From Microcoleus vaginatus WJT46-NPBG5 (GTDB lineage Bacteria > Cyanobacteriota > Cyanobacteriia > Cyanobacteriales > Oscillatoriaceae): a stretch of DNA of 64,000 nt. Every line of letters starts with the position of its first letter. Positions within the stretch are counted from its first letter, which is position 1. A program made the position numbers and the translations under genes. Shown piece by piece: positions 26,183-35,549 of this stretch. The notes below the pieces were generated by a model, which ran no database searches, was not told where the DNA came from, and saw only the letters and a program-made list of their open reading frames with translations. The DNA lies in NCBI GenBank assembly GCA_019359355.1, contig JAHHHM010000005.1, forward strand, positions 248,001 to 312,000, given 5' to 3'.

Positions 26183-26623
26183 TCAAAGTTGCGTTGATAA
26201 ATAATCAAAAAACGCTTCAGGAACTAGCCGCAACTCTCCAGATTTGCACCGTTCAATATCTACCCACAGCGCTGTTTTTTGCCGTTCACCTTCGGCAAAG
26301 GTGAATTGCTCTAACTCATAAAACTTGCGATCAACAAAGTCACACTGATAAAGTTGAATCAATTCGTGTCCGGGATTTCCGTTGAACACAAAGAGGTTTT
26401 CTAGGCAACCTAAATAATGAATATTCGTTAATTCCGCTTGAATTTCTTCTTGAAATTCCCGTTCTAAGGCTTGCCGGCTGGTTTCGCCAAAGTCAACGCC
26501 TCCCCCCATTGCCCGGTAGAATGTCTGTTGTTTAACCGGATCGTAACCTTCTGATAAGAAGATGCGATGACCATCTCGAATTAGCCCTAAAGCTAGCACC
26601 CGAATTTCACCTTGTCTGTACAT
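26183..26623 (-). CDS. Nudix hydrolase with an atypical Nudix box
   Basis: A 146-residue cytosolic hydrolase of nucleoside-diphosphate-linked compounds. The box is GGGVDFGETSRQALEREFQE followed by EIQA (about 40-63); the metal-binding REFQEE is intact, but the canonical G before the last hydrophobic residue is Q, so activity is likely but the loop is unusual. The rest (VLALGLIRDGHRIFLSEG at the N terminus, LWVDIERC near the C terminus) is normal. ATG at 26623. The substrate is unknown. Confidence 0.85.
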   Translation of the reverse strand: MYRQGEIRVLALGLIRDGHRIFLSEGYDPVKQQTFYRAMGGGVDFGETSRQALEREFQEEIQAELTNIHYLGCLENLFVFNGNPGHELIQLYQCDFVDRKFYELEQFTFAEGERQKTALWVDIERCKSGELRLVPEAFFDYLSTQL

Positions 26624-26698
26624 AGTTCTCAGTCGTTTTTAGGGAGAATTTAAGAATTTGTAGCAAAGCTCGATTGTTTTTGAGGCCGGCTCTCAAGT

Positions 26699-26827
26699 TT
26701 AGCCGGTTTCTAACAACTGTTGAGCGTGCCGTTTAAGAATGCTGAGAATAGTATACAACTCATTGCCTGAATTGCGAATATTTAATAATTTAGATAATGT
26801 GTGTAGAGGGAGATTTTGTTTGGTCAT
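26699..26827 (-). CDS. Possible small protein of 42 residues
   Basis: The minus strand is open from ATG at 26827 to TAA at 26699 for 42 residues (begins MTKQNLPLHTL, ends AQQLLETG), helix-rich and basic. It lies downstream of the truncated Uma2 fragment and could be a debris frame. There is no clear ribosome binding site. Low confidence. Confidence 0.25.
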   Translation of the reverse strand: MTKQNLPLHTLSKLLNIRNSGNELYTILSILKRHAQQLLETG

Positions 26828-26857
26828 GTTAATAAACTGAATTCTTGATAATTTCTA

Positions 26858-27034
26858 TTAACCAGTTAATTTTGCCGGAATTTGACTGTGTTTGAGGGTC
26901 ATGCCGGTTTTCTCCTCTAATTCCCCATTCATCCCTTCCATACTTTCGGGTGGGTTTTGCATCCATTCCTCTAAGGAAATTTTGTTAGATGTGCCGGCTT
27001 GAATATTGGATGATTGAACTACTGCAATTACCAT
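26858..27034 (-). pseudogene. Truncated Uma2-family endonuclease remnant
   Basis: Only 58 codons remain of a family normally about 180-190 residues long. The start is intact (ATG at 27034 behind AAGGAGGCTAT), and the first residues SLEEWMQNPPESMEGMNGEL followed by EEKTGMTLKHSQI match the N-terminal part of Uma2 proteins, abundant in cyanobacteria as PD-(D/E)XK nuclease-like genes. The catalytic core downstream is missing and the frame ends at TAATAG. No later fragment is recognised. Confidence 0.65.
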
Positions 27035-27211
27035 TTCAGATAGCCTCCTTGTTGTACTTTTTGCGCCGGCAGCTCAGTTAGTGACTCTCACCCGCAAATT
27101 CTCACTATTCAAAGCTTAAAACAAATTAAAAATAGGGGCGTGATGTGTCGCCCCTACTTTTACAAAATTTCACCGTACCAGTCTATCGATTACATCCCTT
27201 GCAATCTTTCA

Positions 27212-27664
27212 TCAATTATCGCCGGCAAAGTCAGCTTGGCTGCGACTTCTATCAACCGGCCAGTCTGGATTTTCGCCGCCGATAATCAATTTTTCAATGG
27301 TGACATACTCTTTGCTAAATTGATTAAAGGTACTGATCAGAATATCCAAGGCGAGTGCGTCACTGGTGCCCAAATCAAACCAGCAACGTGCCCAAGTTCC
27401 TTGATAGTCAACTTCAGCCATATTGTGCATGAGTGCCATCATGCTGTTATCCGCTGCGTCAGTGTCATAATCCATGTAGCTGAGATCGATGCCGGCTTCC
27501 TGCACCTGAAGATTTTCAGCGTTGAAGCCTCCGAGTTTTCCGATAAAAAACCAGGAACTGAACACTTCTTCGACATACTGCTTTTCTACATTGCTTGGAA
27601 CTGTACTGAATTCCAACCAAATCCACAAATCAAATGGGTCAAATTCTCGAAACTGTACTTCCAT
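27212..27664 (-). CDS. DUF3531 family protein
   Basis: A 150-residue soluble acidic protein. FDPFDLWIWLEFST, SSWFFIGKLGGFNAENLQ, MALMHNMAEVDYQGTWARCW and YVTIEKLIIGGENPDWPV are the conserved blocks I recall for DUF3531, a family shared by cyanobacteria and plastids with no known function. ATG at 27664. It follows the TPR-like secreted protein on the minus strand by 13 bp, so the two may be co-transcribed. Confidence 0.75.
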   Translation of the reverse strand: MEVQFREFDPFDLWIWLEFSTVPSNVEKQYVEEVFSSWFFIGKLGGFNAENLQVQEAGIDLSYMDYDTDAADNSMMALMHNMAEVDYQGTWARCWFDLGTSDALALDILISTFNQFSKEYVTIEKLIIGGENPDWPVDRSRSQADFAGDN

Positions 27665-27677
27665 TGTTATTAACGAT

Positions 27678-28673
27678 TTATTCGAGTCGCGGTAATTCGC
27701 TGGGACCCCAATTACCCTTGCCTTCTCTTATCTTATCTCGCACTGCGTCACAATTCCAAGTTTTATTTTCCAGGCGCTTTTCATTCTTGCAGTGTTCGTA
27801 AAATATTTGCTGAACCAGACTTTTTGGAAGCTGTTCGGGTTTGGCTAAAGCAGTCTGAAAATGTTCTTTGGCTTCTTTGTTATTCTTCAGATTGACCAAG
27901 ATTTGAGCTTTTAGATAGTGAGCTTCGGGATTGTTGGGTGTTTCAGCAACAGAACGATTCACTGATTCTAATGCCTTATCATATTGTTTCATATTCCGGC
28001 GTCCAACTGCAATACCGCGATCAGCTAAATAGCGCGGGCCGGCATAGTTTTCTAAACGAGAAATTGCGTCAGCCGGATCGGAAAAAGGTAGCGTCGTCGC
28101 TAGCATCAGATCCATATATCCTTTAAGCAAGTTGACTTCTGGATCTTGTGGAGCAATTTTTTCCGCAGCATCGAGATGTTGAAAGACTTGCCGCAATTTT
28201 GTCAAAGCTTCGGGACTGCCTTTCACTGTGCCTTCTTTGCTCAGGATATAAGCGCCTTCTAAAAAATGCCCCACTGCTACATAAAGATTGCTGCGTAACG
28301 GGTTACTAACTTTCAAACCTTCAGCCACTTCACGAGTTTTTTTCCCATAAGAATTTAGAGTTTCTAAATCTCCTTCTGTATAGGCTAAAGATGCTTTCAT
28401 CGCATAAAGCAGGGGTTCATTTGGCTCACTCGATAGCGCTTGTTCGAGTTGACTGCTTGCTGTTTTATAGTCACCTTCTTTAAACAGAGATTTGAAAGCG
28501 GCTTCTGTCTTCTCTCCAATGGCTTGAGGATTCGTGGTTCGGAAAGGGTCTTGAGCAAGAAGCGAGTTTGCACAAAAACTAAATGCAAGTGCAGTGCAGC
28601 CGGCAATCTTCCAAAAACTTTGGGCTGTTAAAGCGTTCATTATCCGCACGGGTGTGAGAAATTGAGTAATCAT
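27678..28673 (-). CDS. Sll0314/Alr1548-type TPR-containing exported protein
   Basis: A 331-residue protein with an N-terminal export signal (hydrophobic core IAGCTALAFSFCANSLLA, cleavage likely after LLA, about residue 40). The mature part contains TPR-like helical pairs (YKTASSQLEQALSSEPNEPL, AEKIAPQDPEVNLLKGYMDL, YDKALESVNRSVAETPNNPE) and a C-terminal segment with two cysteines (HCKNEKRLENKTWNC). This matches the cyanobacterial Sll0314/Alr1548 family. A second ATG at 28640 is possible, but the longer form is kept. The function is unknown, probably periplasmic or thylakoid-lumenal. Confidence 0.8.
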   Translation of the reverse strand: MITQFLTPVRIMNALTAQSFWKIAGCTALAFSFCANSLLAQDPFRTTNPQAIGEKTEAAFKSLFKEGDYKTASSQLEQALSSEPNEPLLYAMKASLAYTEGDLETLNSYGKKTREVAEGLKVSNPLRSNLYVAVGHFLEGAYILSKEGTVKGSPEALTKLRQVFQHLDAAEKIAPQDPEVNLLKGYMDLMLATTLPFSDPADAISRLENYAGPRYLADRGIAVGRRNMKQYDKALESVNRSVAETPNNPEAHYLKAQILVNLKNNKEAKEHFQTALAKPEQLPKSLVQQIFYEHCKNEKRLENKTWNCDAVRDKIREGKGNWGPSELPRLE

Positions 28674-28738
28674 GTTTGACTTTTTTTGAAAGCAGGAGTT
28701 ATTGATTTTAGAGGTTACATTTTAGATTGAAGCTAAAA

Positions 28739-28993
28739 TTAAAAATCCAAAATGCCGGGAGGTGTTGACGCAGTGACCACTTTCATGTTCCAGTTGTCGT
28801 CAAAGTGCGGCGTGGTGTTTTTTTTCACCGGCAGCGTTGAGTTGACGCAGGAAGGCTGTCTCACAACTTTTGCTCGATCTACCGGCATCCACTGTGTGTG
28901 ATCGCATAAAAAAGGGCACACTGGAATTATCAGGCCGGCACTCACTGCAATTGTGTTTTTCACCATCGCTTTCATTTTGCTATAATTGTGCAT
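28739..28993 (-). CDS. Possible small exported protein
   Basis: An 84-codon open frame whose N terminus has a basic start and hydrophobic core (MVKNTIAVSAGLIIPVCPF from residue 11), which could be a signal peptide, followed by a polar part with three Cys. There is no family recognition and no strong ribosome binding site. It may be real because the frame is oriented like its neighbours, but it is uncertain. Confidence 0.35.
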   Translation of the reverse strand: MHNYSKMKAMVKNTIAVSAGLIIPVCPFLCDHTQWMPVDRAKVVRQPSCVNSTLPVKKNTTPHFDDNWNMKVVTASTPPGILDF

Positions 28994-29035
28994 CTTTTAA
29001 TAACGCTAAAAATGAATAAATACTTTGGTTGTGTC

Positions 29036-29066
29036 AATCTAAAATCTAAAATCTAAAATTTAAAAA
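29036..29066. repeat. Simple A/T-rich tandem repeat
   Basis: AATCTAAAATCTAAAATCT continuing into AAAATTTAAAAA; nine-base ATCTAAAAT-type units repeated about three times just upstream of the ABC ATPase gene. Such tracts are common between cyanobacterial genes. Confidence 0.7.
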
Positions 29067-29102
29067 GGTATTAACCACTCACCCTGTTACGGTAAAGTCT
29101 GA

Positions 29103-29804
29103 ATGCTCTATCTGAGAAACTTGGTTTATCATCCACCGGCCAGTCCCACGGCCATCCTTAAATCCGTTAATTTAGAACTTGCACCCCAACAGTTGGGGCT
29201 GGTGATTGGGCCGAGTGGTTCTGGCAAAAGTACATTACTGGAAATTTTGGCCGGTCTTGCTGAACCGACCAGTGGTAAGGTGTACTGGCGCGAGCGGGAA
29301 CTCAATGCCGAGAACCTGCAACAATTGGGGGGGCTGGTTTTCCAGTTTCCAGAACGGCATTTTTGTGGGAGTACAATTTTACAGGAATTGCGCCTGGGAC
29401 ACCCAGAGTTAGGGTCAGAACAGGTTAAGGAAGCTTTGACAGAGGTGGGTTTGGCACATTTGCCGCTAAACACTTCGCCCAATTCTTTAAGCGGAGGACA
29501 GCAGCGCCGCCTTGCTTTAGCCGTGCAACTGATTCGTCAACCTCATTTGCTGATGTTAGATGAACCCACAGCCGGCTTAGATTGGTCAATGCGCCGGCAG
29601 TTAGTAAATTTGCTGGCCAAGCTTAAAACTCACTGGAGTTTGCTGGTTGTGACTCACGATGCCGGTGATTTGTTGAGCATCGCAGATCGCTGCTGGACGC
29701 TCAATCACGGCGAAGTACAAGCGGTGGAACCTGATAAGCTTGTCAAGCAGGAATTGTCTGCTGTTAGTGCTGAGGGGCTGGGGATTGGGAAAAGTCAATC
29801 GTGA
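29103..29804 (+). CDS. ABC transporter ATP-binding protein
   Basis: A 233-residue ATPase domain protein. Walker A is GPSGSGKS (36-43), the Q-loop is VFQFPERHFCGST, the signature LSGGQQRRLALA (about 136-147), Walker B LLMLDEP (about 154-160) and the H-loop VVTHD. The Q-loop with FPE is typical of ECF/CbiO-like and energy-coupling ATPases. No permease is adjacent; it is followed by rsmG after 60 bp, so the partner is encoded elsewhere. The C-terminal tail beyond about 200 is variable. Confidence 0.9.
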   Translation: MLYLRNLVYHPPASPTAILKSVNLELAPQQLGLVIGPSGSGKSTLLEILAGLAEPTSGKVYWRERELNAENLQQLGGLVFQFPERHFCGSTILQELRLGHPELGSEQVKEALTEVGLAHLPLNTSPNSLSGGQQRRLALAVQLIRQPHLLMLDEPTAGLDWSMRRQLVNLLAKLKTHWSLLVVTHDAGDLLSIADRCWTLNHGEVQAVEPDKLVKQELSAVSAEGLGIGKSQS

Positions 29805-29864
29805 AGAGTCGGAAATGGGAGTTAATTCTCCTAATAACTAATAGAAAAAAAATACCAATTAATT

Positions 29865-30602
29865 ATGGGTGAAATTACATCAGCAGTGCTGCCAGAAATG
29901 CTCTCTGTGTGGCAGGAAACACTTTTTTGGCAGCCAGATAACGAGCAACAAATGCAGTTTCAGCGCCTTTATGAATTGATTTTGGAGGGCAACCGGCAGT
30001 TCAATTTAACGCGCATTACGGAACCAGAGAATTTTTGGGAAAAGCACCTGTGGGATTCTTTGCGGGGAGTGATGCCGGCACTGAAAGAAGAAGGAAAAGT
30101 TAATTCATCTTTTAAAGCCATTGATATTGGCAGCGGCGCAGGTTTTCCGGGGCTGCCGGTGGCAATTACTAAGCCTGACTGGACGGTCACATTGCTCGAT
30201 GGCACCAGCAAAAAAATCGCCTTTCTCTCTACTCTAATCAATGATTTGCACCTAACAAATGCTACAGCTTTAATCGGCAGAGCTGAAGAAATTCGCAAAC
30301 AAAAGCAGCATCGGCAGCAATACGATCTTGCTTTAATTAGAGCCGTTGGTTCAGCCTCTGCTTGTGCTGAATATGCCCTGCCGTTGCTGAAAACTCAAGG
30401 TCAAGCAATCCTCTATCGGGGTCACTGGACAGATGAGGAGACAGAAGCTCTAACACCGGCTGTGGAGAAGTTAGGCGGCGCGATTGAGTCGATTGAGGGT
30501 TTTACAACGCCACTGACTCAGGGCGTGCGCCACTGCATTTACTTGCGGAAAATATCAGCAACGTCGGTAGAAATTCCCCGTCCTGTAGGGGTGCCGGTTT
30601 AG
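29865..30602 (+). CDS. rsmG: 16S rRNA (guanine(527)-N7)-methyltransferase
   Basis: A 245-residue SAM-dependent methyltransferase that modifies G527 in the 530 loop of 16S rRNA. The SAM-binding motif is AIDIGSGAGFPGLPVAI (about 84-100), with NLTRITEPENFWEKHLWDSL just upstream, a diagnostic block of RsmG, and DLALIRAVGS later. ATG at 29865. It is probably co-transcribed with the ABC ATPase gene. A large hairpin follows at 30652-30720. Confidence 0.95.
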   Translation: MGEITSAVLPEMLSVWQETLFWQPDNEQQMQFQRLYELILEGNRQFNLTRITEPENFWEKHLWDSLRGVMPALKEEGKVNSSFKAIDIGSGAGFPGLPVAITKPDWTVTLLDGTSKKIAFLSTLINDLHLTNATALIGRAEEIRKQKQHRQQYDLALIRAVGSASACAEYALPLLKTQGQAILYRGHWTDEETEALTPAVEKLGGAIESIEGFTTPLTQGVRHCIYLRKISATSVEIPRPVGVPV

Positions 30603-30651
30603 CAGCAGCCTTTAGAGAATCAATCAGCTAGAATTAGCCGACTTAAAATTA

Positions 30652-30720
30652 GGGAAATTCTGAATTTTGAACAATTAATTCTTCATTAAAATGTCACTTC
30701 AAAATTCAAAATTATTTCCC
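30652..30720. terminator. Imperfect 20-bp hairpin between convergent rsmG and SOD genes
   Basis: The left arm 30652-30671 (GGGAAAT...TGAATTTTGAA) is complementary to 30698-30720 with a 3-nt bulge and a 26-nt loop. It lies between two converging genes and likely acts in both directions. Confidence 0.6.
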
Positions 30721-30729
30721 TTTTGCTGT

Positions 30730-31512
30730 TTAAGCAGTTGCTTGCGCTAGCCGTTGGTTAATTTCATCCCAGTTTACAACATTCCACCACGCATCAAGAT
30801 AATCGGCGCGGCGGTTTTGGTAGTTTAGATAATAGGCGTGTTCCCAAACATCGTTACCCATAATTGGGTACAAACCTTGCATTAAAGGGCTATCTTGGTT
30901 GGGTGTGTTGATGACTTGAAGTTTGCCATCCCCAGCACGGACAAGCCACGCCCAACCACTACCAAATTGTTTAGTCCCCGCTTCGTTGAATTGTTTTTTA
31001 AACGCTTCAAAGCTGCCGAAGTTCTGTTTAATTGCATTTGCAATCGCGCCGGTAGGTTCTCCGCCGCCATTGGGTTTCATGATTCTCCAAAACATACTAT
31101 GGTTTAGATGACCCCCACCATTATTACGAATGGTTGTGCGAATATCTTCTGGAACGCTCTTAAGATCGCGCAACATCTGTTCAACGCTTTTACCTTTCAA
31201 TTCAGGGTGTTTATCGAGTGCAGTATTGAGGTTTTTGACGTAAGCGGCATGGTGTTTATCGTGATGAAACTCCATCGTTTTCGCGTCAATATGTGGCTCT
31301 AATGCTTTGTAGTCGTAAGGCAAAGGCGGCAGTTCGATCACCGTTGTGTTCTGAGCAATGGTTGCTGGGCTTTTGGGCTGGATTTGTGTGCCGGCAGTGG
31401 CATTCTGTGATGATGTAGTGGCATTTCCCCCAAATGCACCGCAAGCACCGGCTGTGACTGCGCCAATACTTGCTCCGACTAAATACAAAAAATTCCGACG
31501 TTTCAAGCTCAT
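30730..31512 (-). CDS. Superoxide dismutase, Mn-type, exported
   Basis: A 260-residue enzyme converting superoxide to O2 and H2O2. The metal ligands are visible: the first His region is [12 protein letters not shown], the second [10 protein letters not shown], and the Asp/His pair [20 protein letters not shown] carries the outer-sphere Gln of Mn-type enzymes, as opposed to Fe-type. The N terminus has a twin-arginine-like signal, [16 protein letters not shown], and a Cys (residue 24) resembling a lipoprotein attachment, so it is membrane- or lumen-facing, as for SodA of other cyanobacteria. ATG at 31512 is chosen over GTG at 31524. Confidence 0.92.
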   Translation of the reverse strand: MSLKRRNFLYLVGASIGAVTAGACGAFGGNATTSSQNATAGTQIQPKSPATIAQNTTVIELPPLPYDYKALEPHIDAKTMEFHHDKHHAAYVKNLNTALDKHPELKGKSVEQMLRDLKSVPEDIRTTIRNNGGGHLNHSMFWRIMKPNGGGEPTGAIANAIKQNFGSFEAFKKQFNEAGTKQFGSGWAWLVRAGDGKLQVINTPNQDSPLMQGLYPIMGNDVWEHAYYLNYQNRRADYLDAWWNVVNWDEINQRLAQATA

Positions 31513-31743
31513 AAGATGTACCACTCACTACAAATTGCTAAATTAGATTCGATCCTGTTATTAGCCTAAAGAGTGTAAGGCCGGCATCTATCAAGGGGAT
31601 AATTGTAATTAACTTGCTCAATCGTTTATAATTCAAGGCTCGAATAAATCAGCAAACTCACTCAAGAAATTTCTAGCTTTTTTCTTCCCACCTGTGGGCA
31701 AAGTCTTCAAGTCCCGAGGCTTTGTTATACCCAAATTTACTAA

Positions 31744-32376
31744 TTACATTAATTCAATTTTTGTTGAGCCAGCATTGAAAGCTTGCATAATTTCTTTATA
31801 GCAAACACCCCAAAAATACAGAGCGATATTAAGTTCACTGAATAATTTAAGAACTCCTTCTAGCAGGACAAAAAATTCATAATCGCTCAAATGTAGTGAA
31901 TCTACTAGAATGCCGGTGAATAATAAACCTATGCCGATGAGGAGCAGTCTGTAGGGTGTTGATTGGATTTTTTCTTTAAATGTGAATCCATAGATGCCGG
32001 CAAATAGAACGTAGATTAAAATGGTTAAAGGTTTAGGGATACCCAATCGAAAAAGAAAGATGTGAAATCTAAAGATTGTATTAAAAAGAAAGCCGCCGGT
32101 TACAATTGCTGAAACAAGAATAAATGAATTTTCTTTCCGACGCGGTGCCATCAAGTTGAGGATTGTAAAAGTAAAGGCGCAAACAATCGGGGGAACGGTA
32201 CACAGCAGTTGGAATATATGGGTTAAAATCCCCATCTGAACGTCTAGGGGAGAGAAAGGAGTAGAAAATAAAGATCCAACTGAAAAGCCCAAAGTTTTAG
32301 CTAAAGTAATTAAAATAAAAATGACTAAAAAAAATAAAATGTTAATCCATAGAGCAAGGCGAAAATATGATTTCAT
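31744..32376 (-). CDS. Polytopic membrane protein of a three-gene operon
   Basis: A 210-residue integral membrane protein with about six hydrophobic helices (for example LWINILFFLVIFILITLA and LTILIYVLFAGIYGF) and a short basic C-terminal tail. No family was recognised. Its start overlaps the end of the esterase gene by 4 bp (ATGA-type), so it is translationally coupled and probably functions with the esterase and reductase upstream. Confidence 0.75.
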   Translation of the reverse strand: MKSYFRLALWINILFFLVIFILITLAKTLGFSVGSLFSTPFSPLDVQMGILTHIFQLLCTVPPIVCAFTFTILNLMAPRRKENSFILVSAIVTGGFLFNTIFRFHIFLFRLGIPKPLTILIYVLFAGIYGFTFKEKIQSTPYRLLLIGIGLLFTGILVDSLHLSDYEFFVLLEGVLKLFSELNIALYFWGVCYKEIMQAFNAGSTKIELM

Positions 32377-33329
32377 AATTTAACCGTTTGAGGCTCAGAG
32401 AAGGGTTGATTTAAGCGAGCATTTTTGGTTAATTGCCAAAACGCGTCGGCGAATCTTTCTCCGATAACTTGATAGCTCTTTGTTGTGTAGTGAACGGCAT
32501 CATTTAAAGGAAGATCAGCGGTGAGGATCATGGCCGTTGAGGGTAATTTAACAGCTTTTTGCTGTTGTTGCACCGGCTTCCAATTTACAAATAAGCTAGG
32601 GGCTTTATTACTGCCGATTTGGGCAAACACAACTGGCAAATTTTGCAGCCCTAAATCTTGACGAAAATTATTTACAAAAGCAGAGAATTTATTTGCCCAT
32701 TGATGAGGAAAAAGAGGTCTTTTCGCAACGGGTTTGGGCTTGAGTGCATCGGCTTCTCCCTGAAAGAAAAGCATTCCGGCAATTTCCCCTTTGCTAGAGG
32801 CAGCGAGTGAGCGTTTTAGACAGGAACCGTAGAGGGTTTTATCGCTCAAGTTTCTTTCCCATTCTGCAATTGCACTTCCTCCTTTGGCGCAGGGAATTAA
32901 CCCAATAATTAAATTAGGATTGTGTTTTAATAATGTTGTGGCAAATGACATTCCGGGACTAAAACCGGCATCCAAATCCTGAGATACTCTATCAACTTGT
33001 CCTCTAGCATTATCAATAGGTTCAGCAGCAAGATGCCATTCGTAATCATTGCCAAAGAGAAAAATTCTAGGATTCTCAGATAAAGTGATAGGTAAAAGCG
33101 TACCTCTGCCTGACATATTAGATTGGCCGGCTAAAATAAATAAAGATAGCTTGCCTTGAAATTCTGGAGAAATTATACTTTCAATAAGGGCTGGACTTTT
33201 GGGGATATTGCTACTAATTGATAGCGCCACTTTTTGCTCCGGCTCATATCTTTGTAACAAAAAGCTGAGACATAAGCCGGCAGCCAAGAGAATCAAGAAT
33301 TTTGCCGTGAAAATAGAGAACTTTTTCAT
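32373..33329 (-). CDS. SASA (sialate O-acetylesterase-like) SGNH hydrolase
   Basis: A 318-residue exported or membrane-anchored carbohydrate esterase. It has an N-terminal hydrophobic segment (about 8-26), the nucleophile block FILAGQSNMSGRG (about 66), the FFQGEADA block in the centre and a His-bearing end, DAVHYTTKSYQVIGERF, together giving the Ser/Asp/His arrangement of the SASA/CE6 family. It removes acetyl groups from sugars or polysaccharides. It starts 2 bp after the aldo/keto reductase and overlaps the membrane-protein gene. Confidence 0.85.
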   Translation of the reverse strand: MKKFSIFTAKFLILLAAGLCLSFLLQRYEPEQKVALSISSNIPKSPALIESIISPEFQGKLSLFILAGQSNMSGRGTLLPITLSENPRIFLFGNDYEWHLAAEPIDNARGQVDRVSQDLDAGFSPGMSFATTLLKHNPNLIIGLIPCAKGGSAIAEWERNLSDKTLYGSCLKRSLAASSKGEIAGMLFFQGEADALKPKPVAKRPLFPHQWANKFSAFVNNFRQDLGLQNLPVVFAQIGSNKAPSLFVNWKPVQQQQKAVKLPSTAMILTADLPLNDAVHYTTKSYQVIGERFADAFWQLTKNARLNQPFSEPQTVKL

Positions 33330-33331
33330 GC

Positions 33332-34513
33332 TTACTGTTGAGATAATCGCCCCACGGTTTCTCCCCCCAACAGGCGATGAGCATCTGCCAATAATTCAGG
33401 AATTTTATCAGCGTGGGGACTGCTCGACAAACACCGGCGCAAATCTAGCTGCTGCACTCGATCTGCCTTGTTTCCAGGAAACCAATGACTGGCATTACCG
33501 AGCAGGTTATAACGCATCTTAGCGTAATCGATCATGTCATAGGCAAGTGCTAAATTTCTCAGCCATAAAATTACCGGAATATTCATTCCTTCGGGCGTTT
33601 CTTCGGGTGCCGGCAGCCCAATGTGCCAACTCTGCACCCAATCTTCTCCAAAACACGCAATCGCTGCTTTTTCCAACCGTTCTAAAATCGGTGGTAAAAT
33701 TTCAGACGCTTTATCCAAAAGTGGCAAAGTTTTCAAATGTTCATCAAAATCTGTTGGGCGTGCAGCACCTAAACTGAGGGTATGCACTTGAGAATAACTC
33801 AAACAAAACAAATTGTTAAACACCATCGGGCTGAGTGGCGCACACAATTCTACTAATTTTTTGGGGGGATTGTAGAGCTTTCCCCCTTTATCTGAAGGGC
33901 TGATAATAAATACGCCCATATCATGCCGGCTAGCCGCTTCAATTGCCGGTAAATTTATTTGATTGATGTAATACCAGTGGAGATTAACATAATCAAATCG
34001 ATTGGTTTCAATTACCTTAGTAATAATATCCGTAGGAGCATGGGTGGAAAAGCCAATAAACCGCACTTTTCCTTCCTTTTGCAGTTCCTGCGCTACATCC
34101 AAACAGCCGCCAGCGCGACTGCTGTAGTCCAGTAATTCTAAAGTATTGATGCCATGTAATCCCAGCAAATCAATATAATCTAGCCGCAAATTAGCGAGGG
34201 ATTGCTCAACAGTTTGGCGAAATTCTTTTGGATCGGCAGTTGGGAGAACTTTTGTCTGGATAATTAAGCGATCACGCTGTAGTGCCGGCAACATTTGTCC
34301 CAGTTGGATTTCCGAAGTGCCGTAGCCTCGCGCTGTTTCAATGTGAGTGATCCCCACCTCTAAAGCACGGCGAATCGTGGCTTCCAAATTTTGCTGACTG
34401 TCAGATGGAATTTCGTCTGCCGGCACATCCTGCCACTTATACTGATATCTCATTCCCCCGCAGGAAAACACCGGCATCTGCAATTCTGTGCGTCCAAATC
34501 GTCGGTATTGCAT
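33332..34513 (-). CDS. Aldo/keto reductase
   Basis: A 393-residue NAD(P)H-dependent oxidoreductase. The (beta/alpha)8 barrel is visible from RFGRTELQMPVFSCGGMR (N-terminal motif), HIETARGYGTSEIQLGQ, LIIQTKV, DYIDLLGLHG and VRFIGFSTHAP. The catalytic Tyr is in ARGYGTSE. A C-terminal extension (about 260-393) with several aromatic residues is unusual and resembles AKR-ferredoxin-type family members but lacks obvious CxxC clusters. ATG at 34513 is preferred over GTG at 34528. It is the first gene of the operon with the SASA esterase and membrane protein, so a carbohydrate-modifying role is inferred. Confidence 0.85.
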   Translation of the reverse strand: MQYRRFGRTELQMPVFSCGGMRYQYKWQDVPADEIPSDSQQNLEATIRRALEVGITHIETARGYGTSEIQLGQMLPALQRDRLIIQTKVLPTADPKEFRQTVEQSLANLRLDYIDLLGLHGINTLELLDYSSRAGGCLDVAQELQKEGKVRFIGFSTHAPTDIITKVIETNRFDYVNLHWYYINQINLPAIEAASRHDMGVFIISPSDKGGKLYNPPKKLVELCAPLSPMVFNNLFCLSYSQVHTLSLGAARPTDFDEHLKTLPLLDKASEILPPILERLEKAAIACFGEDWVQSWHIGLPAPEETPEGMNIPVILWLRNLALAYDMIDYAKMRYNLLGNASHWFPGNKADRVQQLDLRRCLSSSPHADKIPELLADAHRLLGGETVGRLSQQ

Positions 34514-34672
34514 TATCTGATTTATCACAACTCTTGCTTAAAGTTCAAATTAGATGCGTGTTAGCCGACTAAGATCAGTACAACGTCATTTTATCAACCA
34601 AATCAAATAGAATAAAAGGCAAAAATTAAAAACCTTTGCCTTTTATTTGTGAATAATTAAATTTGTTGGCTC

Positions 34673-35383
34673 TTACGAAATTTCCCGAACAATCGGCTCA
34701 CCGTCTTTAATTTCCCCAACTAAAATTATATTGGCAACGCCCACAAACAAACCATTTTCCAAAACACCGGGAATGTTATTCAGCGTCTTTTCCAAGCCGG
34801 CTGGGTCATCAATTGAGTCAAATTTGACATCAATCACCATATTGCCTTGATCCGTGATCACCGGCCCAGCTTTTTTGACTCCCATCCGCAACTCTGGTTT
34901 GCCGCCCAACTTTTCAATCGCCCGCATCACCGGCGAGATTGCCATTGGAATCACTTCCACCGGCAGCAAAAACGTTGAACCCAGCCGATCTACCAATTTC
35001 GTGCTATCCACCACCACGATAAACTGCTCAGCCAGCGCGTCTACAATTTTCTCGCGGGTGTGTGCCGCACCGCCCCCTTTAATTAAATTTTTATTGGGAT
35101 CGACTTCATCAGCCCCATCAATCGCAACATCAATGTGATCAACATCATCTAAAGTGGTCAAAGGAATCCCGTATTGCTTCGCCAGCACTTCTGCTTGAAA
35201 AGAGGTTGGAACGCCCTTAATGTCCTTTAAATCGCCAGATTTCAGCCGTTCCCCCAAATACTGAAGGGCATACGCCGTCGTTGAGCCGGTGCCCAGCCCC
35301 ACAATTGTGCCAGATTGCACACGGTCTGCAGCGGCTTTGCCGACTTGCTGTTTCATGATCTTGGCGGCGTCTGCTGTACTCAT
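34673..35383 (-). CDS. rpiA: Ribose-5-phosphate isomerase A
   Basis: Interconverts ribose 5-phosphate and ribulose 5-phosphate in the Calvin and pentose phosphate cycles. The 236 residues contain [16 protein letters not shown] (phosphate-binding loop), [11 protein letters not shown] (catalytic Asp) and [14 protein letters not shown], all diagnostic for RpiA. The ATG at 35383 lies 9 bp after GAGAGGAG, a good ribosome binding site; an upstream in-frame start is unlikely. Monocistronic. Confidence 0.96.
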   Translation of the reverse strand: MSTADAAKIMKQQVGKAAADRVQSGTIVGLGTGSTTAYALQYLGERLKSGDLKDIKGVPTSFQAEVLAKQYGIPLTTLDDVDHIDVAIDGADEVDPNKNLIKGGGAAHTREKIVDALAEQFIVVVDSTKLVDRLGSTFLLPVEVIPMAISPVMRAIEKLGGKPELRMGVKKAGPVITDQGNMVIDVKFDSIDDPAGLEKTLNNIPGVLENGLFVGVANIILVGEIKDGEPIVREIS

Positions 35384-35549
35384 AACAAAAACTCCTCTCA
35401 ACAATGATGGCAGCGGAAATGGTAAAAACAGTAGTGAGCGAGTGTCCTGTGCGTCACGCGCTTAGTTAATCCTACTGGAATGACTACCGTAGGGGAATGC
35501 CGGCAGCTTCCCATCCAACTCAGCAGCAGTTTCCGCAACAAAAACGAAC

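Noticed and set aside
27140-27673. 177-codon plus-strand frame
   Set aside because: It is the antisense shadow of the DUF3531 gene.
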